64,000 nt of DNA, from positions 17,791,206 through 17,855,205 of the forward strand of contig OZ038459.1 in NCBI GenBank assembly GCA_964036195.1, written 5' to 3'. Below, in pieces: positions 1 through 12,096 of the stretch (position 1 is the first letter of the stretch; each line of letters starts with the position of its first letter). The notes beneath the pieces were generated by a model. The model was not told the DNA's origin, ran no database searches, and was given only the letters and a program-made list of their open reading frames with translations. Source of the DNA: Sphaerolaimus hirsutus. Lineage: Eukaryota; Nematoda; Chromadorea; Monhysterida; Sphaerolaimidae. Both the position numbers and the translations under genes were made by a program.

Positions 1-3000
1 CACCCAACCCCCCCAATCCCCGAGCCCACACACAGCTTCCAACACCCCCTGCAACCAGCGACAAAATACAGCAAAAGATATTAATGAGGGCCCAGTAATC
101 GGTAAACTTCTGGAAAAAGTCAAAGCAATGAAACAAAATGAGAACAAACTTATCACCAAAGAAGAGAGCATGGACATTGACAACAATTGGGAGGACAAAA
201 ACGAGGAGAAAAATGAGGACACCGATGAGAGAACGAATGAATGGCAAAATATAAAGAGTACGTCTACATTACAACCATGGGGTATAATTTATCGTTGGGG
301 AGACGGCGACGGTGACGAAGAGAACTCGCTTGAACACACTTGTATAATAGAACCCCGTCAATGTCGATGTCAGTGTCGCTGCTGCTATGAACACAGTGAT
401 GGTGATAAAAAAAAAGATAAGCCTAGTGTCGCCGCTCCTGGTCGCTATGGTAATGTTAGGCCCTGTTTACACGGATTTTTGGTGACGACAAAAATTTTGT
501 GTCGTCACAGACATTTTTTGACAAAAATTGGTAATTTTACACGTGTGACGACCAATCGGCCCCAGGCCGATTCGTCGTCACACATGTAAAATCAGCCTCG
601 ATAAATTTTGATATACAAATTTGCAAATTTTGTAAACATTTTACATGTAAATAGGTGACGTCACTTATAGAATGTCGTCACAAGCAAAGCTCGTTCACAG
701 CTTGTGACGACAAATTTGAGTCATGCCTGTAAGTGAAGTTCAAGTTTGTCGGAGTTTTGCAGATCAGCCTCGCTACCGAGGCCGATTTTCATGACTCCGA
801 CAATTTTTTTTGTGATCCACATCTCACTCATTTCTCAACCGATTTGATCCATTGAACACTTGTAAGGATCAGGAATTCCTGTAGATTCCATTTTTGCTGT
901 CGGATTAATGATGGCTGAACTCATTAAGCTGATGTAAGCTGAGACTTCGACACGCGTTTTTGACCATGCTCAACAATGGCAAAAACACACATTTTTAAAT
1001 TTTAAATTTGTTTTACACGGAAACTCAAAACTAAGTGTTTTTATTGGAGAACACAGAAACATATAACACATAGTAAAGTTTATTGAGCGATTTTCAATTA
1101 AAATAAGAGGTAACTATACCATATTTCCTCAAAATACCCCCAGGAGGTTTATTTTTTCATTGTTGAAATTTTGAGGGGGGTTATTTGAGGGGGGGGGGCT
1201 TATTATTTCACCAGAAATTTTTTGAACTCGCAGTACTAATTTGTTGTTTGTAACGTACACCAGGGGTAGGAAAGGGGGGGGGGGTTACCCCCCAAATCGC
1301 CCAGCTATCTATCTATCCCAGAGGCTGCTCAGCTATTTATCTATCCCGGAGGCAAAATTTTAGGCTACTATCCCCTAAACCGCCCCCCCCCAAAAATCGG
1401 CCAGCTATCTACCTATCTGGAGCGATTTTTGTGAAACTATATCCCAATTTTCACTCAAAATCGCTATTTTTCATACCTATATGTAGATTTTTACCTCCAA
1501 AATCACTAGTTTGTGCATCTAACTGCCTATTTTGAGCTATTTTTAGTACTATATGTCCTTATATACCCATTTTTAGCCATTTTTCACCTACTTTTAGCAA
1601 TTTTTCTCCTTTTTCTCCCTTCTATGCCTATATATTGAACCCCCGCGAACCCTCCCCCCAAACCCCCCCCCCGTAAAATTTTCAGCTATCTATCCCTCCA
1701 GAGGAGCGATTTGCTATCTATCCAACCCCCCGGGAGGGCCGAAAACTAGAATACCCCTGACGTACACAGACCTAAAAAATGCAACAATAAGCACCATGTA
1801 TAAGAGTCTATACACATTTTAGTATGTAGATTGTGTAAACCCTGTTCTAACATAACACAGTCATTGTTTTTAACATATATTCTGCATTGCCAGATCACAA
1901 ACCACAGTTTTGCCATGTACATTCTCTGTACACTCAACTGGGGGGGGGGGGGGGGTATTTCGAGGATGGTATATAAACAGGCATATAGGCAAAATCTGCA
2001 ATTTTGAAGTACAAAATGATATGAAAATCAACAATTTTGAGTGAAAAGGGGATCAGATAGATAGATAGCTGGACGATTTGGGGGGGTGGGTTAGGGGATA
2101 GTAGCCAAAACTTTTGCCTCTGGGATAGACAGATAGCTGAGCGGCCTCCAGAATAGATAGATAGCTGGTGGATTAGGGAGGGGGGTTAGCCCCCTCCCCA
2201 GCCCCAGTGGGATACCCCTGAAATCCATAAATAAGCACATTTTGGCACCAATGCCAATCCATCCACGGCGCAGCACCTACACATGGCACCAGCACCATAA
2301 CACCATTCTGCTTTTACAGGGCTAAATGTGAGGAGGGTGCTCCTAGGGTTCAAACGGGATTGACTTTTTGGGATCGGGATCGGGATTCACTTTTTGAGAT
2401 TTCGGGATCGGGATTGGGGTTTCGGGATCGGGATCGGGATTGGTTTTTTGAGAATTTGGGATTGGGATCGGGATTGGGATTGGCATTTTTCCGGGATCGG
2501 GATTGGGTTCTAGGGATAACGATTTTGGCCATTTTTCTGGCATTCACAGTTGTTCATAAAGGTCTCAAAACACTGTTGGATGCCAGAAAAGTGGCATAAA
2601 ATTAACACTGGGGGTTTGCATCCACTTTTTTGCATGCAAAAACGTCATTATTTCACGTTTTACAATTTCCACTAATTTTTCCGGGATCGGGATCCCGGAC
2701 TTGGGAGTTTCTCGGGATCGGGATCGGGATTTGAAAATTTTCGGGATCGGGATTGGTATTTTTGGATTTCGGGATCGGGATCGGGATTGGGGTTTCGGGA
2801 TCGGGATCGGGACTGGTAAATCCCAGAATTTCACGGGATCCGGGATCGGGATCGGGATCCCGTTTGAACCCTAGGTGCTCCCCCCCCATCCACTTGGCTC
2901 CGTATACAACCCCGATTTCCCCCAAATGCTCCAGCCATCTCTTCCTCCTGGAGGCTGGTCAGCTATCTATCCTTAAAGTAAATTTTCGGCTACTTTCACC

Positions 3001-6000
3001 TGCACCCTTCCAAATCAGCCAGCTATCAATTCTTACAGAGTCAATACAGAGTTCTTAAAAGTACTGCACTTTTTTCAGAGTTTAAATGTTTTTGTTAAAA
3101 GTACTGAAGTAAATGTGTATTTAAAGTATTTAATTTTTACTCCCCCCCCCTGAGTACAGAAAATGTAAAGTAGAATTTTATTACATTTACTCAAACATGA
3201 GAAAAATACTTGTTTTTGCCTGAAAACATAAAAGTGAGTATTTAAGAAATTTAGCCTGAATTTTGATGCAGGATTTTTGACTGGGGGCTGCTTGTGTATG
3301 GAGGCCAGTGAACAGGGGGGGGGGGGGCTAGCCCCCCCCCCTAAAATTTTACCTATAATGTGATGGAGAATTGGGATTACAGGGCTGATTTTTGTACCTC
3401 TGTGTGATGGAAAAATGTGCACTTGGATGCAAAATTTTTTACATCACACCTTGAAAATTGCTTCCAAAAGTTGATTTTCCCTGTGTTTTTCAGGTCCAAC
3501 CCTGGGAACAGGGGGAGGCTGCAGCCCCCGTGCCAACCCCCTTGATATGTCCTTGATTTTGACTCAAAATCGCTAATTTTCATACCTTTTTGCTCATATT
3601 CACATTTAAATTCACTTGTTCATCTGCGTTTGCCAATTTTCAGCTACTTTTGACTGTATATGTATTTATTTGCTATACAAAAGATTGATGTCTTTTCACT
3701 ACTTTAAGCTTTTTTCTTCCTTTTTCCCTTCTATATGCTGTGAGAAGCCAATATATAAGCCTACCCATAATACATTTTCTGTACTTGAGTACTTGAAAAA
3801 AGTATGCATAAAGGTGAGTATGGGTACTTTCTTTCAGAGGAAACAAACATATTTACACAGTACTCAAGTATATGTATTTTTTTAGTAAATGTAAATACTG
3901 GGGGTGGAAAAAACTGTTTATTCGACAACACCGTTTTTTTAATAAATAAAACCGTTTTTTTCAAAAGCTCCCAGATGTGGTTATGGGTCAACATATACAG
4001 GTATATTAGACAAGTGGCAGTACTTTGTGATGTTATATATAGCCATAGAATGGCTGTGGAGCCATGGGATAGCATTATAAGTGGTGATTTCTGACAAAAA
4101 TATCAGTTTTATGTCGACTTATTATGTATATCGGCTTTTGTCGAACATTTGTGACTTTGGGGGGAATTGTTTTATATTTGCCTATATACTTTTTAAAGCT
4201 ATTTTTCACCTGCTTTTATCGATTTTTCTCTTTATTCTTCCTTCTACACTAGGGTGTAAACAAAAACTTTTTGGCGGAAAACGGTAAGGGAAACGGAAAA
4301 ATTTTTGCACTTGCCGGAAAACGGAAACGGAAAAATGAAAAAAATTGTACTTGCCGGAAAACGGAAAAATGAAAGGCCGGAAAACAGAAACGGAAACGGA
4401 AAAATTTACTGGAATTATGCCAGAAATGGAAAAAATTTGCTGAAGTTTTGCCGGAAACGGAGAAAAGTTTGCAGAAATTTATCCAGAAATAAAAAAAATT
4501 GCAGAAATCTTGCTAGAAATAGAAAAAATCACATAATTGAGAACTTGCATGCATGTTTACCACTTTGGCTGAAACATAAAACAGAAAATTAAGCTGGAAA
4601 GTGAAAAAAAGTTGGCACTACTGATAATTGAGCCGGAAAATGGAAAAAAGATGGAAAAACTGAAAATTTAGCCGGAAAATGGAAAATGGGCCAGAAAAAC
4701 GGAAACAGAAACAGAAAAAAAATTTAGCAGCCAGAAAATGGAAACGGAAAAAAATTTGTCTGCGGAAAGCGGAAACAGAAAACGGAAAATTGACACCATA
4801 TTCTACACAACAAAATAGCCAGCCCCCCAGGATTTTTTTGTGTATTTACTGAATTTACTGTAAATACTCTATTAATATGCCTGTCACATTATTGTTTTCA
4901 CCACATTTTTAGGGGTCACACTATTGGAGGGGTCGTGTAAATAGGGAGGGTCGCATTTTATTTTGCTATTTTTCACAAAATACCTACCAGTAGGTTTATA
5001 AGAACCTGCAGAACTAAAAATAGCTGAAAATGGGCAGCTAGACACATGAACTAGTGATTTTGGAGGTGAAAACATATAGAAAGGTATAAAAATAAGTGAT
5101 TTTCAAAAAAAATTGGGTATAATTTCTGAAAAATTGCTCCAGATAGCTAGATCTCTTTGTTACGTCGGTTTTTTGTTTTGTGTTATTCTCTGGTGGTTGC
5201 ACAATTAGAGAGGGTCGCTTTTGACAGATTGAGCAATTTGATGGATTGCTTGATTGAGGGGGTCATAATAATAGAGTATTTACAGTATATATCTATATAA
5301 ACTAGCGTAAAAATTCACATTCTACCAACACACACTCCCAAAATATTTTGCTGAAGTGCTGTGTCTGTTTTAGATAAAAGACACATTGTTGTCACTGAAA
5401 AAACACGTTCACAGCTTGTGACGACTTTCAGCCACTTTTCTGTGTGTCTGATGTATGAGTGTGACGATCACAATGATGGATCTGCTATTCGTCACACTCA
5501 AAATTAAATTCTCTCAATTTGTCGGAATCGTTGTTGGCTTCCCGACAGCTTCCGGCGACAAAAAAAAATGCAGTTATTTATCACTCCTTAACAACCAAGC
5601 CAATACGAATGAAATTTCACATACATATACTCCTGAGTACCATATATACTCAACCACTTTTTCTCAAAAATAAGGAACTTTTCAGTTGAAATTTGGAACT
5701 TTTAAAGTGTGATTGGTCGTCACCCAAAAATCCGTGTAAACGCTGCCTTATAATAAATATACATAATCATCATAAACAGTGATAAACCCCTAATTTTTCA
5801 GAAACCTTCCCAAGATTCTGGTTCAACAGAAAAGGTTCTATTTTTACTCTATCTAACCCACGAGATTTTTATCTCCGAGCCGACACCACGCCCAGTCAAT
5901 TAGACTGCGTGAGACGCCTTTTATATCTCGTCGTAAATGAACTTCTAAACATACGCGATATGAGTCTACAAAATCTAATGGATATGAACATGGCAACACA

Positions 6001-6455
6001 CATTGAATGCTTCCAAGCACTACGGCACAAACGCTGCCCTTATTCGGGTCGTACCGGTTTTCTCCTAGCTCAACGGTTTCTACATTTGCAATATGCTTTG
6101 TGCCCATTTCAAAATGCCTACTTGATGGGTGCTACTTCACCTGAACAGCTGCAGTCCATAATTAAGTCTTGGCCTCAGTTGGAAGAAAATCTGAATACGG
6201 CTAGAAATTACGTGGCAGACAAATACGAAGCTCTGGGGGCTAATGACATCGCCGAAGGGCTTTATCACGATTGGCCCGATGATGGTAAAATTACCCCATG
6301 CGATGGTAGAAAGGCCATCGTAAAAGCTTGGCAACTGGTGGGGTACTCGTGTCATCCATTATTTGATATGAAATTTCTGGATCACTTGGATCGCTTAGAG
6401 ATGGATGAGACGCCAACCCTGGGTTGCGACGGAAACTGCCTTTGGCACCGAGCTA
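1..6455 (+). CDS. OTU-like (DGNC motif) protein, internal/3' fragment
   Basis: Two exons are supported: before 1 to 257 and 5802 to about 6455. The first is open from the window edge, hydrophilic and Glu/Asp/Asn-rich (around MKQNENKLITKEES), and ends ATAAAG-A before a GTACGT donor in phase 1. The second starts after TTTTTCAG in phase 1, so the join is in frame. It encodes about 215 residues with aromatic and Cys/His-rich stretches and ends DETPTLGCDGNCLWHRAS. The DGNC-L/W segment resembles the catalytic Cys loop of OTU deubiquitinases, but the His-containing part is not visible, so activity is not claimed. A GTAATT donor at 6456 suggests further exons; none was found downstream. Without that splice the frame stops near 6506. 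The 5' end lies outside the window. The intron is nearly all transposon. The gene could be a domesticated or element-borne gene; identity is uncertain. Confidence 0.5.
1255..2225. mobile_element. Fold-back element with AGCTATCTATCTATCC arms
   Basis: The left arm at about 1290-1390 (AGCTATCTATCTATCCCAG, then AGCTATTTATCTATCCCGG) is found in inverse at about 2060-2190 (GATAGATAGATAGCTGG). Both arms end in long G or C runs. Related arms occur at 2915-3030, 29120-29280 and 49320-49385, so this is a dispersed family. No coding capacity is seen. Confidence 0.6.
2343..2873. mobile_element. (GGGATC)n hexamer element, copy A
   Basis: The ends are inverse copies of AGGGTTCAAACGGGAT. The arms are long degenerate GGGATC/GGGATT hexamer arrays around a unique core holding TGCATGCAAAAACGTCATTA. 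An inverse-orientation copy of the whole unit is at 45546-46103. Repetitive Pro/Ile/Asp-Pro ORFs on both strands are by-products of the hexamer. Confidence 0.75.
3890..4110. repeat. Diverged fragment shared with the element at 54.1-54.7 kb
   Basis: The segment from AAAAGCTCCCAGATGTGG to AGCATTATAAGTGGTGAT is matched in inverse orientation at 54520-54655, including the shared stretch around GGCTGTGGAGCCATGGGATAG. Between 2880 and 4256 I see only element fragments and low-complexity DNA, and no gene. Confidence 0.55.
4257..4795. repeat. Degenerate GGAAAACGGAAA array
   Basis: More than fifteen imperfect copies of a GCCGGAAAACGGAAACGG-like unit, all in one orientation. ORFs rich in Asn/Gly/Lys here follow from the repeat. 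From 4796 to 5700 I see AT-rich sequence and fragments of the REGION-type GAATAATTCCCC family (for example near 4910 and 5220), with no gene. Confidence 0.6.
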
Positions 6456-6502
6456 GTAATTTTTTTCTTTTTTTCTTTCTTTTTTTTGTAAAAAAGTCTA
6501 AA

Positions 6503-6570
6503 AGATAGATTTAGAATTTACTGTACCGCACATTTACATACCTTTCTATCTACCGTACCGTTTACCGCCT
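6503..6570 (+). repeat. 68-bp perfect direct repeat, copy 1
   Basis: Begins AGATAGATTTAGAATTTACT and ends GTTTACCGCCT. It is identical over 68 bases to 7281-7348. It starts just after the last supported exon of the OTU-like gene. The 6571-7280 interval between the copies contains TA-rich CCTATTTTTTACT repeats and no ORF of note. Confidence 0.85.
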
Positions 6571-7280
6571 AATGTAAAAAAGGCCTCGGGCCTAAAAAAC
6601 CTATTTTTTACTCTTATTTTTCCTAAACCTATTTTTTCCTAAAAAAACCTAAAAAACCTATTTTTTACTACCTATTTTTTACTGTCCTACTTTAACTGTC
6701 GGCCGACGAGGCCGACAGTAAAAGTGAGGACCCCGTCAACCCTAACAAACCGCACATTGCAGTAAGCCGCGCCAGATTGGCCGCCTCCAGCAATCACAGC
6801 GACAGACACCTAACGATACCTATCCAACCCGGTAATAAAGATCGCAAAATTAGCTGCACTGAGTGGTACAGGTGAGCCAATTGCCGTACTCGCCAATTTC
6901 TGTTGACCACCGTGCTCGCCAATTATGTATCCCAATGGGATACATACACTACTTCACCCGCCTCGCCAGCCAGCCAACCAGCTGGAACCTCACCAGCAGC
7001 GTGAACACTTGATTGTGTAAAGTGATTTTTTGTGATGGATAAATTGACAAGGCTATCAACGCATCTGTGCTGTTTTCCGACCGTGTGCCTACCTACCTAT
7101 ACCTTTCCGCTTCTGTTGCCGTGAATAGAAGGGTGCGCGTTGATACCCTTCCACATTTTTTCACGCTTCCACCGCGGTGCTAAAGCTAATTGTACTAGAT
7201 GTAAATGCACTGGGATGCTTATATAATGCACTTGTGAAATGGGAATGCCTAAAAATGAAAAAACAAATGCCCTTGCATTC

Positions 7281-7348
7281 AGATAGATTTAGAATTTACT
7301 GTACCGCACATTTACATACCTTTCTATCTACCGTACCGTTTACCGCCT
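7281..7348 (+). repeat. 68-bp perfect direct repeat, copy 2
   Basis: Identical to 6503-6570, 778 bp downstream in the same orientation. It may be a recent tandem duplication or a terminal repeat pair. No retroelement protein lies between the copies. Confidence 0.85.
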
Positions 7349-7759
7349 GCTACAATGAATGATTACCGTATATATTTCTGTTTTACGTTGGTGGTAAAGT
7401 GTCTGCAAGGGCATTGCTGCGAAAATATACCGGCGCGCGTGAATAGCACCAAACGAGAGAGGCGGGCAGGGTTCGAATGTTTTTTTTCCCTGAAAATTCA
7501 CCTGAACAGCAATATAGAAAAGACTGCGAACCCTCCTCGCACAAAAAATGCAATGAAACAGCGGAATGGGTTCGGGTTTTTTTCGAATTCAGAATTTGGA
7601 TAGAAAAATATTGCGAACCCATCCCGTAAAAGAGAAATGCAATGGCACGGAGCGCAGAATAAAGTGCCGAGGTTCAGGTTTTGCTGTAAATCTACAAAAT
7701 TTCGTCGTATTCTACCTGAACCGTGGCACAGGTAATAAATCACACCCTGGAACGAGCAG

Positions 7760-7840
7760 GCATGCAAATCACAAATGTATAAACGTTCTCAGTTGGATAT
7801 TGGCCAGTGGAAAAAAGACATACATTTGTGATTTGCATGC
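7760..7840. repeat. Short inverted repeat
   Basis: GCATGCAAATCACAAATGTA at 7760 is matched in inverse at 7821-7840 around a ~40-nt loop. The wider 7350-8046 stretch holds smaller inverted repeats and a CCTGCCGCCCG-rich simple tract, but no supported gene. Confidence 0.6.
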
Positions 7841-8046
7841 TACAAAAACGACGCGCAAAAAAGCTACAAAAGCAGCGGGAAACAAGAAAAAAACACCTCA
7901 CAACGCCTCACAAACGCCTACCACAACCCGCCGCCGCTGCCTGCCTGCCTGCCCGCTGCCCGCCTGCCGCCCGCCTGCCGCCCGCCTGCCGCCCGCCGCC
8001 GCCGCCGCCGCGAACGCTCAGAGCAGCACTGCGAAGGCGACGTTGT

Positions 8047-11000
8047 TCAATTGAACAAAAAGCAAACAACAAGACAGCTAAACGCACTGTCCTCAAACTC
8101 GTCCCTGGCATCCACGGTGCCAGAGGCGCCGCCGCGGTGCTGGGGCACCACGCTGCTGCTCTGCCCGAGCCCGGACGCGGAGCGCTGCACGCCGCGGCCG
8201 GCTGTGCCGTAGGCGTGGCGCATGCTGCGGTCGCGCTCGCCCGGCGAGTTGTAGCCCTTTGTGAAAATGACAATTTTTTGCACATGTTTGGTCAGATTTT
8301 ACACAGAGTTTCACAGAAACCAGTAAATACCTGGTAGGTGCGGTTGCTGCCGCTGGCACCGGGGCCGGCGCCGCCGCCCACCAGATTGTCGCCGGTGAAA
8401 TTCATCAGGTTCTCTGAGGGGGGGTGATGCGCAAAAAATGATGTGTTTGTCATCTTGGAGGGTGATAAAAAGGGTGTCAAATGTCATGCAAAGTGTCAAA
8501 AGTCGTGTGAAATTACAGGCGTTTTTAAATGTCATGCGAATTGTCAAAAGTCATGTAAAATGCTTTGCAAGCAAAAGTGTCTGTCAAATGTCATGCATGT
8601 TGTCAAAAATCATGTAAAATGGCGTGTTTCATTCAGAAAATGGTACCAACGGTGCGTGTCTTCATTCATTAAAAGGCACCAACGATGCATGTCGGCGATG
8701 CCATCGAACAGAGCCTGCTGGTCCGCCGACATGGCATCCATGCGCTTCAGAACCACCGCCATGTCGTTGCGGGGGGGGCGGCGGGGGGGCTACGGAGGCT
8801 GGGGCAGCTGCGCCTATTGCTATTTTCACAAGTTGACAAAAACTTGTTGCCACTTGACAAAAAACATAGCGCCACTTGACAAAAAAACATTGCAAAAGTT
8901 GAATTTCAACCAAGCGAGCTTTTTTTGTCAAGTGGCGCTATGATTTTTGTCAAGTGGCAACAAGTTTTTGTCAACTTGTGAAAACAACAACCTGCCGGTG
9001 GCACCGAATACACCACGCCGGTGTTGGTGCTGCGGAGGGTGGAGCTGTCCGGGGCGAAGCGGTGCTCGGACACCTGCGCCGGGGCGACCGGCGCTGGGAT
9101 CTGGGCCGGGCCGGGCAACGCCTGCTGTTGCGCCGGCTGCTCCGGACCGGGTCCCGGCAGCACCCGCATCTGAATCTGCCGGGGGCGCCGGCCGCGGCGG
9201 TACCTATCGGTCAGGTACTGAAAAAGTGGGATTTTGCAAATTGGGTGACTAAAAAGTGGGGTTTTTTGTTTTGTTTTTTGAAAACTAACCCTCAGGAGCC
9301 ACTGCACGCAGTATGCCACGATGAAAGTGAACAGGTTGGAGCCCGATTGCGAGCCCCAATCCCACACTTTCAGCCCCCAGTTGTCCAGGTACTGCTCCAC
9401 GCGCGCAACGGCAGCCTCCAAGCGAGCGACACCGTCCGCCAAAAGCTGGACCGCCTCGGCGATCTGATTCACGGTGACGGTGAGTCTGTCCACCTGTAAA
9501 ATGTTGATTTGGTGTATTTCTGGTAGGAAACATAGGTTTGGTTAAGATTTGAGTTTTTTTTAGGTGATTTCGCTCAGTGAAACTATTAAATTTGCGACCC
9601 TAAAAAGCCGCGTAAAATGTCAAATGTCATGCAGTGTCAAAAAATGCCTAAAAGTTGTGTAAAATGTTAAAATTTGCGACCCTAAAAAGCCCCGTAAAAT
9701 GTCAAATGTCATGCAGTGTCAATAATGTCAAATGTCATGCAAAGTGTCAAAAAATGTCTCAAAAGCCGTGTAAAATGTCATGCAAAGCGTCAAAAATACC
9801 TAAAAGTTGTGTAAAATGTCAAAAAATGCTTAAAAAGGCGTGTAAAATGTCAAATGTCATGGAAAATGGCAAACGTAAGTTTGAAAAAATGTTTAAAAAG
9901 ATTTTAAATAAAGGAGTTTGAAAAAATTGTTTTTTAACCAAACCTATTTATTCTATCTCACTAGGCAACCAAAAGATTTCTATTCTAGGGTTTCTATTCT
10001 AGGGTTTCTATTCTAGGTGTACCGGTGATATACCTTGGCCGTCAGATCCTCATCCACCACAAAAACACTGCCCTCAGTGGGATTAGGATCGCCATCACCA
10101 TCAGACACATCAACACCATCACCAATATCCCGCTGGACCAATTTTGCACTTTCTCTATGAATCACTGATGCCACTTTTACAGCATCAGTGGGAGTAGAAA
10201 GTGCTGAACTCTTTGTTGTGGTAGCTGTGGTTGGTATTATAGCATTAGTGGTTAGTTCCACCAATGAAGACGTAGCGGGTAGTGCTGCTTCTCTATAACA
10301 CACAACTTAATATAACCAAAAGTGTTATTGATTTTCAGGTAGTAAAAACGACAACACAGATCAACTCACACTGGTGTGGATGGTGTATACAAATTGGGCG
10401 CATAAGTTTGGCACAGTCTTTCAAAACGCTCTTTGTCATCCAATACGGTTCGAGCAGCCTCATAAAAATCACATTTTGGCCGGGGTAGGGGGGTCGGTTT
10501 GGTAGTTGTGATAGATTGAATAGCTGGCGTGGTTGGGGGGTGAGGGGTAGTGAAAGGTGTGGGGGGTGCTGGTGACGTAGCATTTGGCGGCGACGGGGAT
10601 ATCTAAAAAGTGGATATCTAAATTGAAAAATTTCCATGTGTTTGATTCAGTTTCTAATGTCAAAAAAAACACACCCAAATTATTTGCGGGGTACACTTTT
10701 CAGGGGTTACAGTGGGTGGTGGGGTTGCGCACGGGCATTTCCTTGCACAAGCATCACATTCACAGTGTGCAGATCGTATCCTGCACCAAGACTCATGGCC
10801 TTTTGGAGTTTTTTTGACCACCATCCAACTAGGTTTGTTGATCGGTGTTGTCAACTCAGCAGCGGTACTGGTCTCCACAGTAATAGATGTACTTGTGGGA
10901 GCAGTAGCAGTGGTAATTGGGCTAGTGCTATGTGAGTCAACACCAAAGGGGGGGCTAGTCAACTCACCACTCTGCACCTGCGTACCATTAAAACAATTTA

Positions 11001-12096
11001 TATTCATGTATTATAAATATCACAGACCACATTCATTGAAAATTGAGCCTGTGTAATGTCATGTAAAATGTTATGTAAAATGTCCTATAAAAACCACCCA
11101 TAAAATGACAAATGTCATGTAAAATACCCCGTAAAATGTCCCATAAAATTTCCTGTAAAGTGTACGGTAAAATGTCACATAAAATTTCCTGTAAAATGTC
11201 AAAAGTCATGGTTCTATAAAACTGCCCATAAAGTGACAAATGTAATGTAAAATAGCCCATACCCCTTAAAATACTCTGTAAAATGTCAAAAGTCCCATAA
11301 AAAGTTTGGTCAAATGTCAAGAAAAATATTTGATAAACTACCCCGTAAAATGTCCTGTAAAATGTCAAATGTTATAGAATTTTTTTGGTAAAATGTCATT
11401 TTTCAATGAATGGGATTAATATAGGTACATGGTACCAACCGCTTGAGTGACTCGCTCGACCGCCGCAGTGATATGGCGCGTGTCAACGGTGCTGCCGGTG
11501 AAATGCGCGGGGGTTGCCAGCCTTCGCGCCCTACAATTACCCATACATTGCTACCAGAATTTTGGTACTTCACCTTATTTTGGGTAATAAAAAAACCAAC
11601 CGTGTCGCACTGGTATTTGCGCGCGCGGGGGAATTTTCTTTTTAGGGCCTGGCACATGGTGTCGACGGGGGCCCTGACGATCAACTGGTGAATTTCTTTG
11701 TTGATCGAATACCTGCGGGGTAAATTTTCAATATTTTTTGTCCCAATCCCTACGCATGTATAATCATCCATATTACCAACATCCAACCCCTGATAGCCAA
11801 CCCCGATACCCAATACCTTTTGATCCACATATAACCCACTCCAAAAAAACATGATTATCCACAGCTAAGTTGAACAGTAAAAACCCAATACCCAACCTGA
11901 TACCCAAACCCTAATACCCCCAATACCCAACACCCCAAACCCAAACACACGTGTCGAGGTCGTATTCGGGCTTAACCTCGCACCGGGCAACGCCAGCCGT
12001 GCAGGTGCACAAGACGCCATCGCACGGAGTGCCGCCCGCCGCGGAGCCGAACAGCACGCCGACCAGCGCGACGACAAAAAAAAACGTGGCGGCCAT
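8047..12096 (-). CDS. Secreted/type I membrane protein with Thr/Pro-rich stalk
   Basis: Exons, 5' to 3': 12096-11951, 11712-11601, 11550-11440, 10977-10711, 10602-10370, 10292-10034, 9493-9290, 9217-8992, about 8789-8684, 8413-8331, and 8256 to 8088 or the TGA at 8047. The first starts MAATFFFVVALVGVLFGSAA, a clear signal peptide. The ectodomain has paired Cys (CDGVLCTCTAG, QCMGNC, CECDACARKCPCA) and long Thr/Ser/Pro tracts like a mucin stalk. Exon 7 has an amphipathic helix, then FTFIVAYCVQWLL followed by RYRRGRRPRQ, a probable membrane span and stop-transfer. The tail is Pro/Gln/Gly-rich. Phases agree throughout except at the 8992/8789 join, where G-runs near 8771-8790 make a frame conflict. 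I do not recognise the family. Introns carry repeats with TGTAAAATGTC arms. Confidence 0.6.
8456..8620. repeat. TGTCAAATGTCATGC repeat cluster in an intron
   Basis: Several imperfect copies of GTCAAATGTCATGC and GTCAAAAGTCATGTAAAATG, the inner-arm vocabulary of the CAGACCCTG MITE, lie between exons 8684 and 8413 of the membrane-protein gene. Similar clusters fill the introns at 9600-9880 and 11050-11400 of the same gene. Confidence 0.65.
8821..8989. mobile_element. Near-palindromic hairpin element (CACTTGACAAAAA)
   Basis: The arms 8821-8890 and 8917-8989 are inverse copies (TTTTCACAAGTTGACAAAAAC against GTTTTTGTCAACTTGTGAAAA) with a short loop. The element fills most of the intron between the 9217-8992 and ~8789-8684 exons of the membrane-protein gene. 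This family differs from the CAGACCCTG MITE. Confidence 0.8.

Larger units (their letters stand above)
459..5748. mobile_element. Composite TIR element filling the intron of the OTU-like gene
   Basis: The left end near 459-487 (TTTACACGGATTTTTGG then TGACGAC) is matched in inverse at 5715-5747. Subterminal motifs also recur, for example TTCACAGCTTGTGACGAC near 692 and near 5406. No transposase-like ORF is seen inside. Other elements are nested in it: the fold-back at 1255-2225, the hexamer element at 2343-2873 and the GGAAAACGG array at 4257-4795. The span is what remains of the intron between exons ending at 257 and starting at 5802. Confidence 0.6.

Noticed and set aside
2343..2873. Telomere-like G-rich array
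   Set aside because: The GGGATC hexamer is not a known animal telomere repeat and the array is bounded by unique inverted ends with an internal core.
2343..2925. Open frames rich in Pro-Ile-Pro or Asp-Pro-Asp
   Set aside because: They occur on both strands and arise from the GGGATC hexamer; no start context, splice sites or domain.
7807..8337. Plus-strand Pro/Arg/Ala-rich open frame
   Set aside because: It is the opposite strand of the supported GC-rich exons of the membrane-protein gene joined to a simple CCTGCCGCC tract.
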